The position numbers were made by a program, and so were the translations under genes. Shown here piece by piece: positions 25,701 to 35,400 of a stretch of 64,000 nucleotides of DNA (the first letter of the stretch is position 1; each line of letters begins with the position of its first letter). The stretch comes from Heliocidaris tuberculata (lineage: Eukaryota; Echinodermata; Echinoidea; Camarodonta; Echinometridae): NCBI GenBank assembly GCA_025618425.1, contig CM046837.1, positions 22,964,488 through 23,028,487 of the forward strand, written 5' to 3'. The notes under the pieces are model-generated. The model saw nothing but the letters and a program-made list of their open reading frames with translations, did no database searches and had not been told where the DNA came from.

Positions 25701-28700
25701 TTGGTCCAAATATGACTGACCAGAGTCAGCAATTGATGAAATTATCGATAGTGAGTGTAATGAAAGTTGAATTATAGTGTATGTACCCCTCCTCCCCTTC
25801 CCCCTTCAAAGGTTTGATATCTGAGTATAGTATGTATTGCGTTCCTGGCGCTTTAGAAAATAATTTAATTCTTACTGGCTCAGCCCCCTCAATTTTTTTG
25901 GCTTATTATGCCACTGCATGTATATGCTTTGACGTCATTCGCCACACCACTTTTTGCCCCCTTGCCGATCGTCTAATTAATTTTGCTTTTATTTACATTA
26001 TCTTCTCAAAGAAAAAAAGAAGACATGTGACAATGCATGCATATTGTTCTGGCATGATTGCAGTTCTAGTTATTCTCATGTTTCCTTTTGGGGCCTTTAC
26101 TGCTTTACTCTTTCTTAAATTTGTCAATTACAGTGCTCTATATCTCTGCTCAGGTCCATTGCACTTCTTGTCTTAAATGATCCCCAACTTGTCTTGAATG
26201 ATCCCCCTCTTGTCTTGAATGAACCCCCTCTTGTCTTGAATGAACCCCCTCTTGTCAAAATATTCAAGATGAGATTCACCAATGACTGGTGCTTCATTCT
26301 GTCAGTGCTGCTTGAAGCAGATGGTACAAGAGCCAGCTGTGATGTTTGGGATGCACAATTCTACTTCCCATTTGTTGAATTCCATGCCTCTTGGCCTGTT
26401 GCATGTTTGTTGGCTTTACAGCAGTATACTGTAATTATGACAAGAACAGTTGCCAGAAGTGAGGTGATAGCCACAAAACACCAGAGCCATGGACTTGAAC
26501 TGACCTTGTTTGTATTCGTTATTGAGGTTGATGAGGTGTCAGTGTCAGGGAATGGGTCATCGGTTTCTCCTTGGTCTTTGGTAGTTGTACCTTGTTGAGG
26601 TGTGGTAGAAGAACAAGGGTGTAAGACACTCTCTGTTTGAGAAGGAGCCCATATAATGTCATTACATTCACACATATCTTTAGGTTGATCAAGATTAGAT
26701 GAACAGCAGAATACAGGATATTCTACGGTAACCCAAATTGTCTTCTTCAACATTCCATCAGTTTGCACAAGTTTACACTTGGGAGGCAATCTTTTGGAAT
26801 CTTGGTAGCAGTAAATCTCTCCTGCCAAGCTGCCAACAGTAGTTTCACAGTGCAATGTGACCCAGTCCCCAACTGTATCCTCGTTACTAGATACACATGA
26901 TACTCTTCCAGGAGGATAATCAACATTCACCCTCATTCTTGTAAAATGTATAACGACACCATCCTTGTATGCTTGGCATATGTATGTAGCTTCATCATCT
27001 CTCATTACAGGATTGATTTCAACCTGAATTGAACAATTCTTATCATCTACACTAAACCTATTCAATTGATAATCAGGCAAATCAAGATCTCCTGGTTCAG
27101 CTGATCTGTAAAATGGGGCTCTATTTGCACTCTGTATTGTGACTATATTACTGTTACATGGGTATTGGAAATCAAGTTGCAGAGGTTCCCCCTCCATGAC
27201 CTTAACAAAAGAATCACTTCTAGATAATGGAATCAGTGCAATAAATATAATGAATAGAGACAATGAACTGTTTGTCTTAAGTTCCTGCCACTTCACCATT
27301 TTTAGTTACAATTCAAAACTGAAAAGTAGGAATGGAAAATAACACCAATATTTCAAATCAAAACTTCTGCACTTGCAATGTTAACATGTAAATGCTTGCT
27401 GTTGAACACGGCAAAAGCCACTAATAGATCAATGTGCATGTAGCTGATTTACAAGATAAGAAATATTGATTTTAAACAAAAAAAGAGCACAGCATATGAA
27501 AGTGGAAACTTGTACAGGTCATCAGTACCGCTAAGGTCCAGCTGTCATTGGTAGTGTTTGCCAGACACCTCAAGCTGATAATAATTCCTGATGTGTGAGT
27601 TACAACAATTAATGTTCACTCTTTATCAAAATGTAAGATTGTATAGATAACCAGTGATATAAGGTCCAGCTTCTTTCGACAATGTTCACAGAAAACCAGT
27701 GTAATTCCCTTTGTCTGGTGAACTACAACTTGGTGTTTCGTCCACAAGTCTCTTTCCTTTTCATTTTCTGCTCTTCTCAGTGAAGGTGAGTAAAACTGAG
27801 GAAATCAGCTTCTTCACAGTTCTTTCAGCCTTGAAAATAAAGTTTGATGTCAGCACCGCTCAAGTGAAAATTCATGCACTTTTGAAGCAGTCTCATTCTT
27901 GCGATTTGATGTTGTATTGAAGACCATCAAAATGAGAAGTAGAATCATCCAACAAAACAGATCCTGTGGAATCGAAATAAATTTATTTTGATAATAGCTA
28001 CATCCTTATAAAATACTGTGATGTAAGAATACTCTCCACAGGAATTAGAGATGGTTCACACATTGTGTTTGTGCTTGTGCTTGAATCCGATTATTAGAGT
28101 AATGAAATCTCTAAAGTGCTTGAAGACATTTGTGTGAAAAATTAAGAAGTTCAACTCTGATATCAAGTTGGTTTTGATATCAACTGAGAAATTTGAGACA
28201 GATAAGTCTAAGGAAAATCAGATGAAGGAAAAGAGTCAAACTTTTTCATAGTTGTAATCGATTAAATACACTCTGCAAAAAAAGTGGACACTATTAACAT
28301 GTAAAGTTAAGATTTTCAAATAATTTTTTTAAAATACAAAAGTAAACATAAATTAATCCTCTTCAGGATGATGTGCAGCAGGAATCAAACCATTCAGGCA
28401 TGAGTGAGCACAGCCATTTAATAATAAGTCTCTGAAAGAAAATTGTAAAAATGGGGTATCTGGCCATTCAAATGTTGATGAGCATTTCCATCTTGTAGAG
28501 TCAAATTAAAACAATGAAAAATGAGAGACATTTGAATTTGCTTGTCAAAACCATGGAGTCCTGAGATAACAGTTGACTTCCAGAGCTCAATCCTTATTGT
28601 TTCTCATTTTTTGTTTTCATTGTTGAACAAGAATGGCTTAAAGGTCAATAGGTCATGTAAAGTTTTGGTAAGCCCTCAAAAATTGTTCGTCATATTTCTT

Positions 28701-31700
28701 CAATTTTTGTTAATAAATAGCAAGATACTAGCAATACTAAGAAACTGTGAAGATTTCGCCTCCTAAAGTTTAATATCAAACAAATAAGAGGCAAAAACTA
28801 ATTTATGTGCCGGGACAGGCACGCAAAATCCCAGCAAAGGCAGCATGTGCTATACACTGTACACCCACATGTAAAACCAATGATGAGTAGCTACACACAG
28901 TGCACACACGCTGTCTCTATGCGAAGCCCCAAGATTGCTGTGCAGGGAGCCGTCGGGGTGGAAGGGTCCTAGGATAATGGCAGTGATCAAGCATTCCTTA
29001 CAGATATTTACACTGAAATTCACCAGAAATCATAGATGGAATACCAAATGATCTCTTACAGACATCTTTTGATACAAGGAGAACAACATGAGACTATATT
29101 AACATGTTTCTTTCCAATTTTCTTTTTTCTACCAATATTGTACATGAGCTTTAAGCCCACCGCACACTATACATATACGATCGACTACTATCCAATTTTG
29201 AAAATAAATGCCATTAGCATTAAATATAAGCATTTTGAGAAACAAAATCTACCTGACTCAGGTTCTGAACAATAATATGAATACCCAACATAGGAATTTG
29301 ATGCAATGTGAACCTTATACCTGGAATAAGGGCCAAATCAGTTTTAAATCATAGACAATCGCAGGACTGCTTTGACACCACTATGATTCGGAGCCGATTT
29401 GGCCTTTCCTCCGACTAGAAGGCTTATAATAGGCCGTAATTTTGATTTTATTATCTACTGTATGTGAATATTTAGAACCACAATCAAACATATTTTATAT
29501 GTTTAACTGTTTATATCTAATGCTATTATATTTTCTTCCCAAATTGGATTGCAGACCGATCGTATAGAGGTGGGTTTTACAGAATGATGCACATTTTTCT
29601 TAACATTTGAATGGCTACCTGCTCTGTTTTTGCAATTGTCTTTAAATGTACATTTATGTGCCCATTCAAGCATGGAAGTTCAGAACTTGATCTTAATTGG
29701 TGTTGGTTGAGTATTATTTTTTTCTTTAAATTGATATTACATTTTATTATATGTTATTGACGGTTTATACGAAAATTTTAAACATTAAAGAGTAGAGTGT
29801 CCATATTCTTTCTTTTTTTTTTCTTTTTTCTTTTTTTGCTGGGTGTGTACATGCAAATTTTTGTAGAACCTGTGAGGCAAATTATTCAAAATACATTCTT
29901 GTCTCAACCCAACATGAAAGCTCCCCAATCTCTGGTAGGCCATGCTCCAAGGGATCCCAAATGGGAAAGTGTTCTTAAATTGTACTTTACTTCATGTGAG
30001 ATTTGTACACATGAAGAGTTTCATTCCAAAGAGACTAAATTTTAAATGTATTTGTTAAAATTCAGTGAAACTTGTTATCAGTCTTGGTAGGAATTGTCTT
30101 ATGTTACCCTCTTTCAATTAAATTCCCAAATCTTACATTTTCAAAACATACTAGAGGTCACCTACTGACAGTTTAACTTTGTTTTAATTGATTTGGGTCA
30201 GAACTTGATTTAGTACCTTTTAGAACTACATTGTCTGGGTTGAGTTACAGTACATATAACTCTGGTGCATTGCACACTCCCAAAAGAACATCTTTAATTC
30301 TGCCAATCAGTTGAACATCTTCTAGGGTAACTATAAACAGTTATATTTGTACCATTATCACATATTTTTGTCCAATGCTAGTCAAACTTGATATCAGTAG
30401 GTATCACCGAACTATTTTCAACCATTTATACTGGAGGGTCTTAGCCAAAAGTAGTCAACGTAAATCTTAAATTTTCTACTGAAATTTGGGTTTACACTTG
30501 TCTATCATATGAAAGCTGAGAATACATGTATGTAGTTAATAGAAATGTACATGTCTCGTCATGGTCACGTCCCATTTTTTTTTTTAATTATGTATGAAAT
30601 GGGAAGAAGCACCCTCAGAGCTCGGCAGAATGGATTGATAAAAAAGGCAATTAAAGTTAAAACTGCAAGAGAATTTGAAAAATCAAGTTTGGAGTGGGAA
30701 TACTCGATGTAATAGTATTTATGGCATAAATGTAATTCTGGTCGTAGTCTGTTATAATTGGGTTAAAATTTCCACTTTTTGTTGCAAAATTGTATTTTGG
30801 AGCACTTTGACACCATTTTTTTTTTCTTGTTGGATAAACTGGAATTTATACTCTTAGGATTTCTGAAGTATCGATGAACAATTATACCATTTACTTCTGT
30901 ACCATGAAAATCAATTCCTTCTATTTCAAGAAAAATTGTGATGTGTTCACTTTTCTCCATCCTGTCGCATTTAGAGGTTTTTAGAAGCGACAGGACATAA
31001 TTTATAAATGGAAGGTATAGTCCCTTGCATGTAATGTGATGTTGGTATTCTTATTTTAACTCTAGTGCCTTTTATCCCTGTAATATGAATGAGCAATAAA
31101 GATTATCCCTTGCCTACCTGAACAATTTAATTCTACCATAATTTTATCTATATTTATCTGTTTATCTATATAAAAGAACTATGTATTTGATGAAAATTAA
31201 AAATTGTTTTCAAAATCCCCATTCATTTTATACATGGTACAAAAGTTTCTGTCCCCTCATGTTCTGTCCTGTCGCTTGACACCCATTGATGAATTTTAAA
31301 ATTTAAAAAAGAATTGTTTGGCCAAGATATTAGCTTGTATGTTTGTATGGAATATGCTGTATCATACCAATTAAAAATCACAAGACATGCTTAGGCTTAG
31401 ATTTTAACTTAGATGGAATTTGAGAAAATTTCACCATTCTATCGTTCGGTCCCACCGCGCTAACAAAAATATTGCCATAGTAACAGAGTCGTCATCAGTC
31501 CTGTGTTTGTTACATCAATCCACGTCAAATCAACGGATTTTCAGGCAAGTTGTCACCCGATCCCGTTTGATTTTCTTTAAACTCGCACCAAATGTTCCCC
31601 CAAGTGTCTGACAAAAAACCCCGAAATATTTTGCCCCAAGGTCAAACGGTTGCTAAGATATGGCCTCGCCTAGCAACCAATGCACGGACAAACCAATAAG

Positions 31701-32403
31701 GCTAATTAAATTTATGCATTTTTGATTGACAACTGTAGCCAAAATTATTCACACAGAGAGCTAATTGTCTGGATATTGAGAGAACTTTATGCCCTTTACA
31801 AAAAAAATAATTATGACACGAATACGATTTTCCGTTTTCGTGTACAAGGTCACTGAAAATGGCGTTAACTGTAAAATCTGATTTCAAGTGCATGTTTGGA
31901 GGCTCATAGCTTCAAAATTGAATTTGGTGCGAGTTTTAAAAAAATAGAAGGGGGTCGGGTGACACCCATCCGTTGATTTGATGTGGATTGACCCATATAT
32001 GGCATTTTTGTTCAGTGTAAACTTATAATGTAAATAAAGGTTTGCAGCATGTAGCATTACTTTTTTTCTTTTTTTTTTTTGTCATGAGAATAAATCCTTT
32101 CAAATTCCATCTGTTCACGTCAATAGGACTTTTGGCTCAGACCCAATACTACATGTACTTACATCTGACCAATGAGGGCTACATGCACATGTAGCAATAT
32201 GGAAGCTTGAATTCCTCTGTCCTCACGTCACATTCGGTTAACAATTTGCAGCTGGTAACAGATGTTGTCGAACACACTAGAACTTTGCTCTTGGTAGCAA
32301 ATATTTTTGTTTGTACAATGATTATAGTGATCAATTTTTGAGACTGACTTATATCAACATTATTTCTCAGGCGGTCAGTTCATATTGCAGTGCTTGTTAA
32401 GCA

Positions 32404-32434
<31 letters not shown>

Positions 32435-35400
32435 ATATTTGCAGTGTGCTATGCTACATGTTACAACGAAGTAAAGCGGCACCGTGACGTGCAGAAACAA
32501 TGTGATTTGAATCTTGATACAAATTCTCTCTTTTTCCTTGTGTGTGAATTGGCCTATTATTTCCAGTTATTCTTATCCGGACAATTACAATGTACCTGGA
32601 CAATTCCCCCCCCCCCCATGATTGCCCCCCAGGACAGCTACCCCCTGGAAATTAGCCCTAGGTACCCTCAGGACAGCCTTCCCCATCTCATGAAGGGCAG
32701 AGGCATCATTGCCAGGGGCTGAGAGCACAGTGCTCCTGCATTTCCAAATACCCCCAAAAGTGTCATTTTATTTCTTCTGAAAAGGGCCCTTTTTTACTTT
32801 ATACAATAAGTGCATGTTTCGTCTTCTGATAAATGGCTTTTTCACTTCTAAGTACCCCTTTGGAATTTGGTAACTGCCCATTTTTATTTCTGATGAGTGT
32901 CCCATTTTGTTTCAAATAGTGCCCCTTTCTCCCTCCTGATAAGTGCCCATTTTCACCTGTGATAAGTGCTCATTTTCAAATTATATGCCTTTTTAGTCAG
33001 TCCGCAGTTTGTGTGTTATTGAGCCAAAATTTTAGTTCTTGCAGAGATTTCCTCTTTGCTGGATGTGGAATCTTGTGAGGGGTCACAAAGGTATCTCTCA
33101 GTCACAAACAATGCAGAGGCTGATCGGCTATGTGACATTTTTCTATTTATTTTGGTATATAACACAACTACGTTTGTTCAGATTTGAATACCCTTTTTGT
33201 TCTGTTAAAATATGAAATTTAGGACAATATCGGAAGCCAGTTGAACCCATAATTACTTTCTTCTAACTCCTGACTGGAATAAAGTTTTAAAATCGAAGTG
33301 ATGTCAGTAATTGTTTAGGTGGATTGTTGGCGCTGCTCAACTATGGTTTAGTGGCTTCTGTGCCATATGTAGAAAATTGTGTTTAGATGAGTTTTGATGA
33401 CAATCCACTTGTTCAATATTGTTCAAGTCACCATGTACACTGTAGGCCTATTGTTCACACAAAAGTATGGGAGTTGTATGGATTGTCAAGCATTAGTCGA
33501 CAGTAGATGACACATGAGGAATGTGAAAATGACACCCAATTTTGTAGTATATGAGAAAAGACTCTGAATCAAGTCATCTAGTCAACTTTCATTTATTTAT
33601 CCCTCGATCCTTACAGCAATTTTGGTGTTTTTTTATTATGAGTGCAGAAGTGAATGTTTCCACAGCCCCACATTGCTACATGTATATGGACCTGCGAGTG
33701 ATACTGGAATTTTAGCTTTAAAGTTGGAACTAAATTGAAAGTCTAAATTCATAGTTCTTGTATAATACAGTAAATTATGCACCCTATTTTTCAACAAATT
33801 TGGGCAGGGGGGAAAAAAATGAACTGTAATTTTACTCATGAGTAAAGAATCTTGACTCCAGTTCGTCATTTTGAAGTCTACAAGGACGTCCATCCACAAA
33901 ATTCAGTCTCTCATGATGTGCATAATGAGTGGACCAATCATGTTGCGCCATTTGGCACGATCTTATTTTGTATGTGGAATATCCTTTATCATTCTCGATA
34001 TTGCCCGACTCCTGATTTATATAATTCTGTGATTTTGGTGAATTCTGAAAGAGTATTCTATTACACTTCGATTGAGCTAAAAGATACCTTGATGCAATAT
34101 GTCTGACCAGATTTTTTTTTTTTTTCACCCTTTTTCATCAAGGTTACGTCGTTCCTTTTTACATGTTAATGGTCTATATATTTGAAAATGTTTTCTTAAT
34201 CAAACTGCTAAGGCTTAAGTTTTAAAGTGAAGTTGTTAGAATTAACATTCATCTTTCTTTTGTGACAAAAATCATAAAAATCCGTTCAGAAATAGTGAAG
34301 AAATTTGCAGTTTTTTTACTATACCCTTCTGCTCATGAATATTCATAATCGTTGCACCAGCATGAATATGAGCTTTCTTAGATACATGTAAGAGCTTTTT
34401 GCACAGGCTGCAGACTGACTGCTTATTTTTTCTTATACCTGTAAGTGCCCTAGCCCAAGTTAGATATCATTTTTTTGAGAACTTTAAAAGGAATTTGTAA
34501 GCGACAATGCTAAACCTAGGTTTAGCATTTAGAAGGGGATAAGGGGGAAAAGGGTACTAATTAGAAAAAAGGGGGCACTTATTAGAGATGGTAAGGGGCA
34601 CTTATCAGAAGGTTAACGAGGGAAAAGGGTACTAATAAGAAAAAAAACCCGCATATCAGAAATAAAAAGGGGCACCTATTAAAAGAAAAAGGCAACTTAC
34701 AGGTGAAAATGCATTTATCAGAAGAGGAAACAACACTTACCAGAAGAAAAAAAGGATGGAAGTACTTTAAAATGTGGGGGCATTGTCCCCTCAGCCCTCC
34801 CCCTTTCTCTTTAGCACAGCCTTTGCACTCCTTAGATGGGAGGGGTGCTGTTCTTGGGGTACCTGGGTCTGATTGTGCTATTTTTTTTACCTTTCCCAGA
34901 CCTTCAAGCTTCCCTTTAATTACACTCTACGTAATTTTCTCTTTATACAGATAATTTATAAGAATGTCTTACAATCGTACATTTGATATTTGTGTAATCC
35001 CTACAGGTAGCCAATGGGATTTTCTTCACCTAATTCTGGATCTTTCAATGCAACTTCTAAAACCAACTGGGAAATATTTCACTCAGGTAGGAAAGGTAAC
35101 TTTTTCAGGGAAATGGAAAATCAGAAGCGAGTATACCAATGCGGGACATCGCGGTATAGACAGACAGCCCATGAGACCAACAATGTCGGTCTAGTGAACC
35201 TTCAAAAAGTTGTTAGAAGGCCTACAAGACTGAGATGTCGGTCTCTTAGGCTGTAACTCTATCAGTGTAACTCTAACTCTTTCATTTTTTTTCAGCTCAG
35301 AGCCAGAAGAGTGTTAACCCTAATCACTTTTCATCAAGTTAAAAATCCCTTCTTCACTCAGCAGACAGTATAGATCTTAGGGCCTTACCCATCCTGATGT

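Noticed and set aside
25781..26176. 131-codon + strand open frame next to Ig gene 1
   Set aside because: Hydrophobic but no domain, no conserved motif, no counterpart near paralogue 2, and it starts in low-complexity DNA.
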